From Pseudoalteromonas luteoviolacea B = ATCC 29581 (GTDB lineage: Bacteria; Pseudomonadota; Gammaproteobacteria; Enterobacterales; Alteromonadaceae): 64,000 nt of DNA. Made by a program: the position numbers and the translations under genes. Location: NCBI GenBank assembly GCA_000333235.1, contig CAPN01000047.1, positions 34,063 through 98,062 of the forward strand, written 5' to 3'. The number at the start of each line of letters is the position of its first letter. Positions within the stretch are counted from its first letter, which is position 1. Below, piece by piece: positions 17,906-27,306 of the stretch. Under the pieces are notes generated by a model, which searched no databases, was not told where the DNA came from, and was given only the letters and a program-made list of their open reading frames with translations.

Positions 17906-17933
17906 TTGACGGCTTTTTATAAATTCTTATAAT
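17906..17933 (+). promoter_or_regulatory. Sigma-70 promoter of the tRNA-Ala gene
   Basis: TTGACG (17906-17911), 16-bp spacer, and a perfect TATAAT (17928-17933) followed at once by GCGCC, a GC-rich discriminator of the kind subject to stringent (ppGpp/DksA) control. The tRNA begins 47 bp further on. Confidence 0.85.
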
Positions 17934-17980
17934 GCGCCTCGTCTTCCGGTGATTCTTAACAGAAAAACCAATTGGAATGT

Positions 17981-18056
17981 GGGGCTATAGCTCAGCTGGG
18001 AGAGCGCCTGCCTTGCACGCAGGAGGTCAGCAGTTCGATCCTGCTTAGCTCCACCA
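17981..18056 (+). tRNA. tRNA-Ala (anticodon UGC)
   Basis: A 76-nt cloverleaf with encoded CCA. Acceptor stem GGGGCTA/TAGCTCC, anticodon stem CCTGC/GCAGG with loop CTTGCAC, anticodon TGC at 18014-18016, T-arm with GTTCGATC. It is a solitary gene rather than part of an rRNA operon spacer, where the UGC isoacceptor is usually found in gammaproteobacteria. The preceding promoter is strong; no obvious terminator follows. No duplicated tRNA 3' end is seen nearby, so I find no integrated island here. Confidence 0.97.
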
Positions 18057-18189
18057 CTTTCCACCCTTTCTAGACTATCATTGCTGTTTAAAGTTCAACA
18101 TAATCATCACACCTATCGTTACTCAAAATTATTGCGCCTTTAATCTTAATCTCTACTTCCATGTTTTTTATGCCTTAATTTACGAACAT

Positions 18190-18360
18190 CTTATACCAAT
18201 TCTCTTAATTAAGTGTTCGATTGTGAGGCAAGGTAAGCTGGTTAATTATTAAGCGAAAATTTTGCTATCTAGTTGTTCTCGGCAATTGCTCCTGCTTTGC
18301 TCTACCTTCTGCATCCATGCACTCGTAAATAAGACATTTTTAACACCGTGAGCGACAGCT
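18190..18360. repeat. Candidate dispersed intergenic repeat after tRNA-Ala
   Basis: The 368-bp gap from the tRNA to the next gene (18057-18424) holds no coding frame. It begins with a TTATACCAATT stretch typical of dispersed repeats in Alteromonadales (recollection) and contains an imperfect inverted repeat AAGGTAAGC (18230) / GCTCTACCTT (18299). A second hairpin-like pair, AGCGACA and TGTCGCT, lies close to the 3' end of the downstream operon. No second copy occurs in this window, so the repeat call is tentative. Confidence 0.35.
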
Positions 18361-18424
18361 TTAGTCCCTCACATGATCAAGTATCATTAAAGATTAGTAT
18401 TGTCGCTGCTCATGACGAAAACCG

Positions 18425-19618
18425 TTAAAAGTAGTAGTGTAATGAAGCTTGTAGGAAATTATCACGCTCAAAATGTCTCAACGGATCGATTGGACTTTTA
18501 GCACTAAAAAACCAGGATTCCATCTTAAACTTCCATGAATCTGATAGCCTCCCCGACGCTTCGATAAAGCCATAATGGCTCGAACTATCATCCATATCCT
18601 GAATAAATCCAATCAAAACTTCGGTAGAAGCAAGATCATTAAACACAATGCGTGCGCCTAGCATCAGGTCGTTTTGACCGATTGCAGAAGCATGTTGATC
18701 TCGACTATCAAATTGATATTCAACTATCCAACCAAGATCAAAGCCACTATAAAAAATGCCGTATTGGGTATATTCAACGCCCGCGACCATGGCATGAAAG
18801 TGATTGTTCGTGTAAGTTCGGTAAATCCCTTCAAATTTCCATATCCAACTACCATCAATATATAACGACTCTAATCCAAACTGCTGAACTTGCGGGTAAA
18901 ACGCCACCAGTCCAAGTTCATCGTTTTCTTTTAATGTATAAAAACTAGGTTCACGAGATGTCCCATCAAAGTAAGATAATGCCACTTCAGCATTGCCCTC
19001 AATGTAATGCCATCTACTTGCGAGATCGAGATGGTGCTCTTCATCGCCTGCCTCATACTCATTTCTATTTGGAACGACCGGCACCGAGTAACGCAGTCGT
19101 CCCTGTGAATCTGGAAACTCCCGCTCTCTGAAATACGGCAAAATAAAAAAAGAAGCACTTCCCCATTCTCTAGAAAATACAATGTTGATCATGGGTTGAC
19201 CAAGTTTGTCTTCACCATCGACACCACCAGACAGATCCGTTTGATTAACGATGTCAACTAAGTGCATCGACTCCGTTTGCCCCCAAAATACTTTCCCTAC
19301 GCCTGATCGAACTTCCCATGTATCTTGGCGGTAAGTCCACAGTAACTCTCTGACATCAGTATTATCTCGAATTGAATCTGTATCGAGTTGAATAAACGGG
19401 GTGAATATCACGCCATGAGTGCCTTCTAGCCAACTTATCGCATATTCTGTTTCGATACTCAGTATCGTTGAATCAGAGTGTTGCTCAGGGTCAACGGGGG
19501 ATTGCCAAAACAAGCGCTGCTCTAGCGACACTTGAGTACTTATTGATTCTTCAGCATAAGCGCCCACGGTATAAAATAAAACGAATAGGGTTAATAAAAC
19601 GGTACGAAACAACGTCAA
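18425..19618 (-). CDS. Outer-membrane beta-barrel protein of export cassette
   Basis: A 397-residue protein with a signal peptide (to about AYA at 20-22). The rest alternates polar and aromatic residues in strands and ends in LHYYF, a C-terminal aromatic as required for BAM-dependent insertion. It begins with an exported, DUF1302-like arrangement, and its place as the last gene of an MMPL/LolA-like operon fits such cassettes, where an outer-membrane protein receives or anchors the cargo. No enzyme motif was found. The functional link is inferred from context. Confidence 0.72.
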   Translation of the reverse strand: MTLFRTVLLTLFVLFYTVGAYAEESISTQVSLEQRLFWQSPVDPEQHSDSTILSIETEYAISWLEGTHGVIFTPFIQLDTDSIRDNTDVRELLWTYRQDTWEVRSGVGKVFWGQTESMHLVDIVNQTDLSGGVDGEDKLGQPMINIVFSREWGSASFFILPYFREREFPDSQGRLRYSVPVVPNRNEYEAGDEEHHLDLASRWHYIEGNAEVALSYFDGTSREPSFYTLKENDELGLVAFYPQVQQFGLESLYIDGSWIWKFEGIYRTYTNNHFHAMVAGVEYTQYGIFYSGFDLGWIVEYQFDSRDQHASAIGQNDLMLGARIVFNDLASTEVLIGFIQDMDDSSSHYGFIEASGRLSDSWKFKMESWFFSAKSPIDPLRHFERDNFLQASLHYYF

Positions 19619-19696
19619 CTCCTTGTTGTCATCGGCAAATTTGTTCAGTGAATAACTTAAGTAATCAAGTTACTCACTGGGCAGAACAACGAAATA

Positions 19697-20497
19697 CTAG
19701 AAAACACGCTTTAACTGAGTTTGGCTAAAATCACTGTCACTTAACCCATTTTTAAAACGTATTTCTTCGGTTAATAGGTCCGTACTTTTGCCACTCTGAT
19801 GATTAATCATTTTCATGGTGTGTGGACGCCAATAGGTTTCCAAATATTGCTTGTAATTGAAAAGTGTTAACGTTTTTAGCAAGGTATCACGCTTGTCATA
19901 AAACTCTGTTTTTTGAACGCGATAATGCGTTGTATCTATCCAACTTATACGTTTTTTATAGCCCGAATATTTATCTTTAGGAACTGACTCCAAAACGAAA
20001 CAGGTTAATTCACCGCACGCTTCTTGCCTTAATAAGGTGTAATCGCTTTTTTCTACTTCAAACGAACTAAGGTCTTCATAAGAAAACTCACTCCCCATAA
20101 AAGGCCCAGATTTATTGGAAGACGCTATCCGTTTGGTACGCTTTAGCGCTGGCAAATAAAGCCATTGCTCATCATCACTATGAATATGACTGACACTCAG
20201 CAGTGCAGTGCCTTTGATGTCTTTTGGGTAAGAAAAGAAATTGATCGACTTATCGCCGTCATCAAGCACTTCAAGCACATTTATCGATAACTTACGCACA
20301 CTTTCTTCACCATGTGCGTTACGTAAAATCATCGTAGTTTCGGCTTGATAATCTCCCCACCCCGTATCACGCAATTTACGTTCCTTTGCAACATCCAACC
20401 CTGATAACGGTGTAACAGCCAATGATGCAGACGCTACACTAGAGAGGGGTAAAGCGACCGCTAATACTTTAACTATCTGATTAAATTTAATATTCAT
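19697..20497 (-). CDS. LolA-like outer-membrane lipoprotein-sorting protein
   Basis: A 266-residue periplasmic protein (signal peptide ending around ASA-SLA at 23-27). The body has the COG2834-like pattern: INFFSYPKDIKGTALLSVS, then DEQWLYLPALKRTKRIASS and SGPFMGSEFSYEDLS, with VQKTEFYDKRDTLLKTLT near the end. This unclosed beta-barrel fold carries lipids or acylated cargo across the periplasm. It sits 20 bp downstream of the RND gene. The triad of MMPL pump, LolA-like carrier and outer-membrane protein recurs in marine bacteria; the cargo is unknown. Confidence 0.88.
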   Translation of the reverse strand: MNIKFNQIVKVLAVALPLSSVASASLAVTPLSGLDVAKERKLRDTGWGDYQAETTMILRNAHGEESVRKLSINVLEVLDDGDKSINFFSYPKDIKGTALLSVSHIHSDDEQWLYLPALKRTKRIASSNKSGPFMGSEFSYEDLSSFEVEKSDYTLLRQEACGELTCFVLESVPKDKYSGYKKRISWIDTTHYRVQKTEFYDKRDTLLKTLTLFNYKQYLETYWRPHTMKMINHQSGKSTDLLTEEIRFKNGLSDSDFSQTQLKRVF

Positions 20498-20517
20498 ATT
20501 ATTTCAATTCCTTAAAA

Positions 20518-22854
20518 TCAAATGGCGATATCAGCCATATTCGCGCGCTTAACTGTTTCTATTTTTTCTTTTTTATCTAACAACAGAATAAGACTCGGCA
20601 ATAAAAGAAAATCGGCGAAAAAAGCCACCAAGATCACTATGGTGGTAAGCGCCCCCATTTGTTGATTCACTTCAAATCCAGATAGAGATAGCAAGGCAAA
20701 TCCGGCCGCGAGGATTAAGGTTGTGCCAAATAACGCAGGACCAACTTGCTCAAATGTAGCGGTTAAAGCTTGTGCCGGTTGCATTCTTCCATCTCGACGA
20801 TGGCGAAGGTACTTAGTCATAAAGTGAACGGTATCATCAACTACCACACCCATTGTCATACCAACGACCACTGATATTGCCAAGCCGACGTTGCCAACTA
20901 ATAGCCCCCACACGCCGAAACCAATAGCCGCAGGCAGTAAATTTGGTACCAAACTGAGTAAGCCGAACTTCAAACTACGCATGGGCACAATGAGTAAAAA
21001 GGAAATTAGCACCAGCGCAAAAACGGTTCCAGTCAATAGAGAACGAATGTTACGTTCAGAAATATTAGCAAAAAGAATCGTGGTACTAGCCGCTTCTGAA
21101 GGTTTGATAGGCCCTTCGTAATGCGCAATCCAAAGGTTTGTAGCTTGCTCCAGTGCCAGCAATTCTATAGTGGATAAATTTGCAGTTCGAATAACGAAAT
21201 GAGTCGATGACTTCGAAACATTGAGCATATTATTTAGATCCAGCCCCATAGGAAGCGAAAGCTCATAAATAAGTAACAATTGCGCGGCCAACGCTTGGCT
21301 TTCAGGTACTTTATAATATGCTTCATCGCCGCCATGAAATTTCTGATTAAGCTCTTTTATAACGTCTGACATGCTATGTACATGCACAACACCGGGCTGA
21401 CTGCGAGCCCACGAAGTCAATTCATCGAGTTGCGCTAAATATTCCGGAGTCGTTACTCCGCCTTCTTGTCCTGCATCGAGTCCCCAATCTAGTCGATATA
21501 AACCAGTTAGGTGCGTGTTAATAAAATCACTGTCATTTCTAAATTCATAACGCGCGTCCATCCACTCAATAAAGCGATCATTTAACTCTAATTTCATGAT
21601 CCCAAAACTACTTAATAAGCTGATCGTAATAAACAAAATACTGATCTGTTTATATTTAGACACCACTAAATAAGCACATCGAGCATAAATTGTGTTCTGG
21701 ATTTGCTTTTGCGGTTTCGCTCGAAGCGGTAAAAGGCGAAGCAATGCAGGAAATAAAAACAAGGAAAAAAACACAACTAATATCAACCCACCAGCAACCA
21801 TATTACCTAAATCACGATAAGGCGGGACGTCACTCATATTCATCGATAAAAAACCAATTGCGGTCGTTAAGTTAGTAATCAACACTGGTGACCAGTTTGA
21901 TTTTAACGTCTGCCGAATAGCCTCTTTTTTATCAATATCTCCTCGATAGAAACTAAAAAAGCTCATTGATAAATGCACCGCATTAGCAACCGCCATCGTC
22001 ATTACAATGGTCGGTGCGCTCATTGAAGGAGCCATTAACACAACGCCCATCCAAGCAGAGGCTCCCATAGTGGCAATCATGGAAAATACCATTAGTATAA
22101 ATACCGCAAAGGTTGCCATGATGCTTCGAGTGAATAAAACAAATAACACTAATATTAATAAGTACATAGCCGGCATCAACGACGCCATATCTTGTTTAGT
22201 CGCATTCGTCATCGCGAAGTTATAGGGTACACTGCCTGTGATGTGAAAAAGTAAATCTGGATGTTCTTGACTATAACGCTGCTTTAATTGATAAGCGGCA
22301 TTCGCTATCTCTGCAATTTCCTCTCTGGGCTTATCTGATAATCTAACTTCAATGTTAATCGCGGTTGTCGTCCCTTCCTCATTCATCAAGCGATGCACTA
22401 AGAGTGGCTCTGTGGTAACTATTTCTTTCACTTTCTGTAATTCATCGTGGCTCATTAGCCCAGGCTCTAAAACCAAATCAGACACAATGATGTCATCTTT
22501 ACCTTGTGATTGAACATGTTGATAATTCGTTATGCTATCGACTCGATTAGCATAAGGTACAAACCAGCTAGCTTCAGTGATTGATTTAATTACTTCAAGG
22601 TGTGCCGTGGTGAATAAATCACCTTGTTTTGTGCTAACCGAAATAAGCACGTTATCGGTTTTGGTGAAGACTTGTTGAAGTCTTTCCCATTCCATTAATT
22701 GAGGGTTTTCAGCACTAAAGTAGTCGCGATAGTCATTGCTAAATGTCAACCCACCCAACCCTTTCGCGAAACCCAAAAGTAAAACAACTGACCACAGTAA
22801 AACCCACCATGCTCGTTTAATAATAAATTCCACGATTAAATCTGTACGCATCAT
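20518..22854 (-). CDS. RND/MMPL family exporter
   Basis: A 778-residue inner-membrane protein. One N-terminal membrane helix, a ~200-residue periplasmic loop, five helices, a second loop and a last group of helices: the duplicated MMPL/HpnN topology of about 12 segments. Helix 4-like motifs GMTMGVVVDDTVHFMTKYL and MTMAVANAVHLSMSFF are characteristic of the proton-coupled core; the first has paired Asp, the second a neutral Asn/His variant. Members move lipids, hopanoids or other amphiphiles to a periplasmic carrier. It is the first gene of the export operon. Confidence 0.9.
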   Translation of the reverse strand: MMRTDLIVEFIIKRAWWVLLWSVVLLLGFAKGLGGLTFSNDYRDYFSAENPQLMEWERLQQVFTKTDNVLISVSTKQGDLFTTAHLEVIKSITEASWFVPYANRVDSITNYQHVQSQGKDDIIVSDLVLEPGLMSHDELQKVKEIVTTEPLLVHRLMNEEGTTTAINIEVRLSDKPREEIAEIANAAYQLKQRYSQEHPDLLFHITGSVPYNFAMTNATKQDMASLMPAMYLLILVLFVLFTRSIMATFAVFILMVFSMIATMGASAWMGVVLMAPSMSAPTIVMTMAVANAVHLSMSFFSFYRGDIDKKEAIRQTLKSNWSPVLITNLTTAIGFLSMNMSDVPPYRDLGNMVAGGLILVVFFSLFLFPALLRLLPLRAKPQKQIQNTIYARCAYLVVSKYKQISILFITISLLSSFGIMKLELNDRFIEWMDARYEFRNDSDFINTHLTGLYRLDWGLDAGQEGGVTTPEYLAQLDELTSWARSQPGVVHVHSMSDVIKELNQKFHGGDEAYYKVPESQALAAQLLLIYELSLPMGLDLNNMLNVSKSSTHFVIRTANLSTIELLALEQATNLWIAHYEGPIKPSEAASTTILFANISERNIRSLLTGTVFALVLISFLLIVPMRSLKFGLLSLVPNLLPAAIGFGVWGLLVGNVGLAISVVVGMTMGVVVDDTVHFMTKYLRHRRDGRMQPAQALTATFEQVGPALFGTTLILAAGFALLSLSGFEVNQQMGALTTIVILVAFFADFLLLPSLILLLDKKEKIETVKRANMADIAI

Positions 22855-23196
22855 TTATTGTTATCCTCTCAATCCCCAATTTTGCAGCTACACTGCGGTG
22901 GTAATATGTCATTATGAGTGTCTGTTTTTTGTATCAATATGATTGATTTAATTAAGCTACGGATAGAACGGGTTTCAAAACAGAATTAACGGGAAGAAAT
23001 TAGAGACAAAGTCATAGGAAACCGCTACCGTGTTATGTAACCATTGGGTAATTTAATTCTAAAAAAAACCGAGGTTCTTTAAGAAAACCAAGCATGACAA
23101 TTCGTTCTATTCACTTTAGCTAGTGACGTCATCTTAATGAACCCAAACCAAGGTCAACAGAGTTCAAATTGACAAATAAAAGGACAATAAAGACAA
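22855..23196. promoter_or_regulatory. Divergent regulatory region, exporter operon / AraC regulator
   Basis: A 342-bp AT-rich gap between the divergently transcribed RND operon and the GlxA-type regulator. It must carry both promoters and probably the regulator's binding sites. I could not identify a clear inverted operator or -10/-35 pair with confidence; no coding frame is supported. Confidence 0.5.
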
Positions 23197-24204
23197 ATGG
23201 CGCGTAGGATTGCAATTTTAGCGACAGAGAAAGCGATAGTTGGCGGGATGATTACCCTTATAGAAACATTCGAATACTGCAATATCTACTGGCAACTTAA
23301 TAAACCAGAAGCGAAAGAGCCGCTTTTTGAATGTGTGATCGTATCACCTAACGGAGAGCCGATTACCAATGATCTTGGTGTACGGCTAAACACAATAAGT
23401 TTGATCGACGCCAACCAACTTAAAGAAATGGATGCGGTTATCGTTGCCTCGATGATAATTCGAAACGAAGAGTGTATCACCAGCTATCTGCGTAATTTCG
23501 CCCCTTTCACGCACGCACTTTTAGAATTTAAAAAACTTAAACGCCCTATTTCAGCCTACTGCACTGGTTCACTTGCTTTGGCCTCAACAGGCTTACTAAA
23601 TGAACATCAAGCAACCTGCGCATGGTGGCTTTCAACCATGTTTACAAACCGATACCCCAAAGTCATTCTCACCATGAATAAAATCGTCGTGGCAGACAAA
23701 GGGATGTTTACCGCTGGAGCTGCATCGGCAAATTTGAGTTTGGCATTAGTTTTAGTTAGAGAATTAGTCAGTGAAAAGCTCGCAAATAGAATCTCTAAGC
23801 TGCTTCTTATTGATCCCAATCGCTCTTCTCAAATGCCATTCATGGATAGACGCCTTGTCCCTGAACATAAAGACGAGCTGATCCATAATGTGCAAAATTG
23901 GATGCAAAAAAACCTGCTGGACAATTCCTCTGTTGAAGAACTGGCACAACGTTTTGCGGTAAGTGGAAGAACCTTAATACGACGATTTAAAAGCGCGACA
24001 ACCGAGACACCCGCCGCGTATCGACAACGCTTGAGAATTGAAGAAGCAAAAATATTGATCGAAACGACGCAACTCTCAATTGAAAAAATAGCAAACGCTG
24101 TGGGTTATGAAGACATCAGTGCATTTCGAAAAAGCTTTACCAAACTAACTAGCCTTTCACCGAATGCCTATCGAAACCGTTTTAAAACCACAGCGGTTAC
24201 GTAG
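23197..24204 (+). CDS. GlxA-type AraC family transcriptional regulator
   Basis: A 335-residue regulator. Residues 1-190 form a DJ-1/PfpI-like domain (amidotransferase fold; SAYCTGSLALASTGLL holds a nucleophile-elbow-like Cys), and residues ~215-330 an AraC-type double helix-turn-helix (VEELAQRFAVSGRTLIRRFK and IEKIANAVGYEDISAFRKSF). ATG 23197 has AAAAGGAC upstream. It is divergent from the RND/LolA-like/OMP operon and is its likely regulator (inference). The inducer is unknown. Confidence 0.92.
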   Translation: MARRIAILATEKAIVGGMITLIETFEYCNIYWQLNKPEAKEPLFECVIVSPNGEPITNDLGVRLNTISLIDANQLKEMDAVIVASMIIRNEECITSYLRNFAPFTHALLEFKKLKRPISAYCTGSLALASTGLLNEHQATCAWWLSTMFTNRYPKVILTMNKIVVADKGMFTAGAASANLSLALVLVRELVSEKLANRISKLLLIDPNRSSQMPFMDRRLVPEHKDELIHNVQNWMQKNLLDNSSVEELAQRFAVSGRTLIRRFKSATTETPAAYRQRLRIEEAKILIETTQLSIEKIANAVGYEDISAFRKSFTKLTSLSPNAYRNRFKTTAVT

Positions 24205-24251
24205 CGCCAGGATCCGTGGCAACATGCTGAGCGCAGTGCCACGGGGTCTGT

Positions 24252-25499
24252 TTATTGACGCACCTGACCGACACCGTTTACTAAGTATTTTTCGGTGGTT
24301 AATGATTCTAGCCCCATTGGCCCGTACGCATGTAACTTAGTCGTTGCAATGCCAATTTCGGCTCCGAGGCCCAATTCACCACCATCAGAAAAGCGAGACG
24401 ATGCATTTACCATCACCACCGAAGCATCGACACAGCGTTGAAATAGCTCCGCGGTTTCTTGATTTTTAGTACAAATCACTTCGGTATGATGCGAGCCAAA
24501 TTGGTCGATATGACTAATCGCACGAGCAAAATCGTCTACAATGCGAACAGCAATTTCTAGACTTAAATATTCTTCACCAAACGCATTGTCCTCTAACACA
24601 TTGGCGTGCTTAAAATAGTGCGCACTTTGACGGCACGCATTAATTTTCACTTGCTTTTCCTCTAATGCGCTTGCAACCATCGGCAAAAATTGGCTCGCTA
24701 TATCTTGATGCACAATAAGCCCTTCCAACGCATTACACACGCCAGTGCGCTGTGTTTTACCATTTAATAGCAGTGCTAAGGCTATCGATAAATCAGCGTC
24801 TTTATCTACATACAAATGACAGACTCCCTTAAAATGCTGGATCACTGGAACCGTGCTATTTTCTGTCACAAAGTTGATTAAACCTTCTCCTCCACGTGGA
24901 ATAATTAAATCGATGTAATTTTTTTGCTGCATTAATTCCATCATCAATGCACGATCTGGATTTGGCACAACAGTAATAAGCTCTTTTGGTAACTGATGGG
25001 ATTCAAGCGCTCGGTGCAACACACTGGCAATTGCCAACGAGCTTTGTAACGCCTCTTTGCCACCTCTTAAAATCACACCATTGCCCGATTTAAAGCAAAG
25101 TGCCCCGGCATCCGCAGTCACATTCGGTCTCGCCTCGTAAATCATACAAACAACACCAAGGGGCACGCGCATTTTGCGAATTTGAATGCCGTTTGGACGA
25201 GTACCAAGCTCACGTGTTAAACCGACAGGATCGGGTAAATCGATAATCGTTTCAATCCCCTGTGCCATTGCTTCAATGCGTTCGTCATTTAGCGTTAATC
25301 TGTCTATCATGGCTGATGACAGTCCCGCTTCTTTAGCATGGGTTAAATCGAGTTGATTCGCGTCTAGTATGACGCTTTTCTCTTTGCGCAAACCCTGCGC
25401 CATGGTAGTAAGCACTTTATTTTTTTCGGTTGTAGACAAAATCGCTAACGCTTTTGCAGCGCGTGCTGCGCCTTTCGATAATTCCGTGATTAAACTCAT
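24252..25499 (-). CDS. proA: Gamma-glutamyl phosphate reductase ProA
   Basis: A 415-residue NADPH-dependent enzyme that reduces gamma-glutamyl phosphate to glutamate semialdehyde in proline synthesis. Start at ATG 25499 ([18 protein letters not shown]), 2 bp after the proB stop. Family segments: [22 protein letters not shown], then RGGKEA, the cofactor-side [11 protein letters not shown] and the catalytic-Cys stretch [12 protein letters not shown], ending in [25 protein letters not shown]-like sequence. Length matches the E. coli enzyme (417). Confidence 0.97.
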   Translation of the reverse strand: [415 protein letters not shown]

Positions 25500-25501
25500 T
25501 C

Positions 25502-26605
25502 TTACTTCTCCAATACTGCAATATCTTGCTGCGATATAATGGGGCCAATACTGTCTTGCATTTGTGAGGTAAACAAGCCTTCTTGGTGCTGTGCGATAAA
25601 ATTCAGTAAACAACTGCTGTAATTAGATTTCGCTTTGGCAATGGCATTGCCTTTTTCATCTTTGATTAACACCGTTTCACCTGCTGAAAAATCTCCTGCT
25701 ACAGCTTGAAGCTCATCACAGCGAATATTGCCATTTTGATCCTTCATCTCTTCTGCGGCATCGTGCGGAACAACTAATTCACCTTGCGCGGCAGATGTAT
25801 GGGTTAACCAATGGATCGATTCTTTTAATGGCTTTTCATACGCTGCGCATTTCGTACCAGGGTTCTCACCTTGAATTAACGCCTTGAACGTTTCATCTTT
25901 AAAACCATTAACGATAAAGGTTGTAATGCCATGAGACGTCGCTTTTTGTGCAGCTTCTAATTTCGTTTTCATACCACCAGTACCGACAGAACTCGTTGCT
26001 CCTCCTGTAGCCGCAATCAGTTCGTCATTTACTAAAGGCACTTCTTTCACTAAAGTTGCATCTGCATGTAAATTAGGATTTTTATCGAATAATCCGTCTA
26101 CATCAGTACATAGAATTAAGGTATTTGCGTCAGCCGCCGATGCCACCATTGCAGACAAGTTGTCATTGTCACCCACTTTTAAACGATTGGTCGCCACTGC
26201 ATCGTTTTCATTGATAATAGGGAGGATCCCTTGCTCAAGTAAAGTGAATAAAGTTTGACGAAAACTCGTAAACCGATCGCGATTACGCAGATCCGCGTGT
26301 GTAAGTAAAAGCTGCGCACATGGAAAATCGAAAAAGCGGTCCCACATCGCCATCATCGCAGTTTGTCCCGCTGCCGCCATCGCTTTCTTAACTGCCAGAG
26401 AGCGCTCAACGTCTTTAGCAAAATGATGAGAGCCAGCCGCTACCGCCCCCGAAGATACCAAGATGACTTCATAATCCTTGTTGCGTGCATCCACAATAAA
26501 CTGTGCAACACGAAGTAAATTTTCAGAACGACAACCGTCCTGCATGGGCGCAATGAGCGCACTGCCAATTTTTAATACCAAGCGCTTTTTCAGCTTACTT
26601 GACAT
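25502..26605 (-). CDS. proB: Glutamate 5-kinase ProB
   Basis: A 367-residue kinase: an N-terminal amino-acid kinase domain (LVLKIGSALI, then VSSGAVAAG and NENDAVATNRLKVGDND) and a C-terminal PUA domain (~280-360). It phosphorylates glutamate at the gamma position, the first step of proline synthesis, and in gammaproteobacteria is feedback-inhibited by proline. Start at ATG 26605 preceded by GGAGGAAAGC, an excellent ribosome binding site. Operon proB-proA. Confidence 0.97.
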   Translation of the reverse strand: MSSKLKKRLVLKIGSALIAPMQDGCRSENLLRVAQFIVDARNKDYEVILVSSGAVAAGSHHFAKDVERSLAVKKAMAAAGQTAMMAMWDRFFDFPCAQLLLTHADLRNRDRFTSFRQTLFTLLEQGILPIINENDAVATNRLKVGDNDNLSAMVASAADANTLILCTDVDGLFDKNPNLHADATLVKEVPLVNDELIAATGGATSSVGTGGMKTKLEAAQKATSHGITTFIVNGFKDETFKALIQGENPGTKCAAYEKPLKESIHWLTHTSAAQGELVVPHDAAEEMKDQNGNIRCDELQAVAGDFSAGETVLIKDEKGNAIAKAKSNYSSCLLNFIAQHQEGLFTSQMQDSIGPIISQQDIAVLEK

Positions 26606-27120
26606 GCTTTCCTCCAATCTAGCGAAAACGACACAATGTGCATCAAACAAACGATACACGTCGATGTCTTGAAAACATAATATGTTCAATTGAGGTCGTT
26701 GCCTGACAAAAAGCGAGCGAAAAACGTACATAGCCAAAAAGCACGTACATCCCTAAACGTCTATTAAAAAATTGGCTTTCGCCCAGACAACATGATGGAT
26801 TGTGATGCGCCGTGTTAGGTAAACCATTAACTCGCATCTGATCGATGTGGATTGGTACACCATGGTTTGGTGATATCCAGACGATTCGAACACGCAAAGG
26901 GCCTTTGCGTAATTAGATTTGGTTTTGACGGGTAGTAACCTATACCCAGATGGTTAAATCTGTTTTTTATACCAATATGTAAGCTCTTGCTCACTTTTTA
27001 TACCTTAATGCATCTTACCGTCAGATTCAAGGGTTCGACTGCGCAACCTGGGTCATTGGGAAAATTTACGCTCAAATAACCATCTGATTTAGCTATACTT
27101 TCCAAGCTAAATAATTTTTT
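26606..27120. other. Noncoding gap upstream of proB with MITE-like and palindromic elements
   Basis: No convincing coding frame. A 19-nt near-perfect palindrome ACGCAAAGGGCCTTTGCGT lies at 26892-26910. A 140-bp block (26947-27086) is bounded by perfect 10-bp inverted repeats, CAGATGGTTA and TAACCATCTG, and could be a small nonautonomous mobile element. Promoters of proB (minus) and of the antiporter (plus) must lie here. Confidence 0.45.
26947..27086. repeat. Candidate MITE, 140 bp with 10-bp inverted ends
   Basis: Perfect terminal inverted repeats CAGATGGTTA (26947-26956) and TAACCATCTG (27077-27086), no coding capacity, AT-rich interior with a TTATACCAATAT segment. No direct target repeats are evident and no second copy is in the window. 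Confidence 0.35.
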
Positions 27121-27306
27121 ATGAAGAAATTACATGCTCAAGTGACTAATTCAATTTCTAAACGTTATACTTTTATAAATTTGCTGTTTGAATTACAGCG
27201 CCGACATGAAGTTAAAAACTGTCGACACGTAATTCAATTAGTTCAACCACAATGGCAAAAATGGAAATGCAACTCGCCATTGTCTTTAATTGTTTTGGAG
27301 AAATAA
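27121..27306 (+). CDS. Possible small upstream gene coupled to the antiporter
   Basis: A 61-codon frame, basic and His-rich (LLFELQRRHEVKNCRHVIQLV), whose TAA stop overlaps the antiporter ATG as TAATG (27304-27308). That overlap is typical of translational coupling, but no ribosome binding site precedes its ATG and no family is recognised. It could be a leader frame or chance. Confidence 0.25.
   Translation: MKKLHAQVTNSISKRYTFINLLFELQRRHEVKNCRHVIQLVQPQWQKWKCNSPLSLIVLEK

Noticed and set aside
17981..18424. Genomic island integrated at tRNA-Ala
   Set aside because: No integrase, no duplicated tRNA 3' end, and ordinary chromosomal genes follow.
26643..26897. Minus-strand frame of 84 codons upstream of proB
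   Set aside because: No ribosome binding site or recognisable family, overlaps the proB leader region, and codon use looks random.
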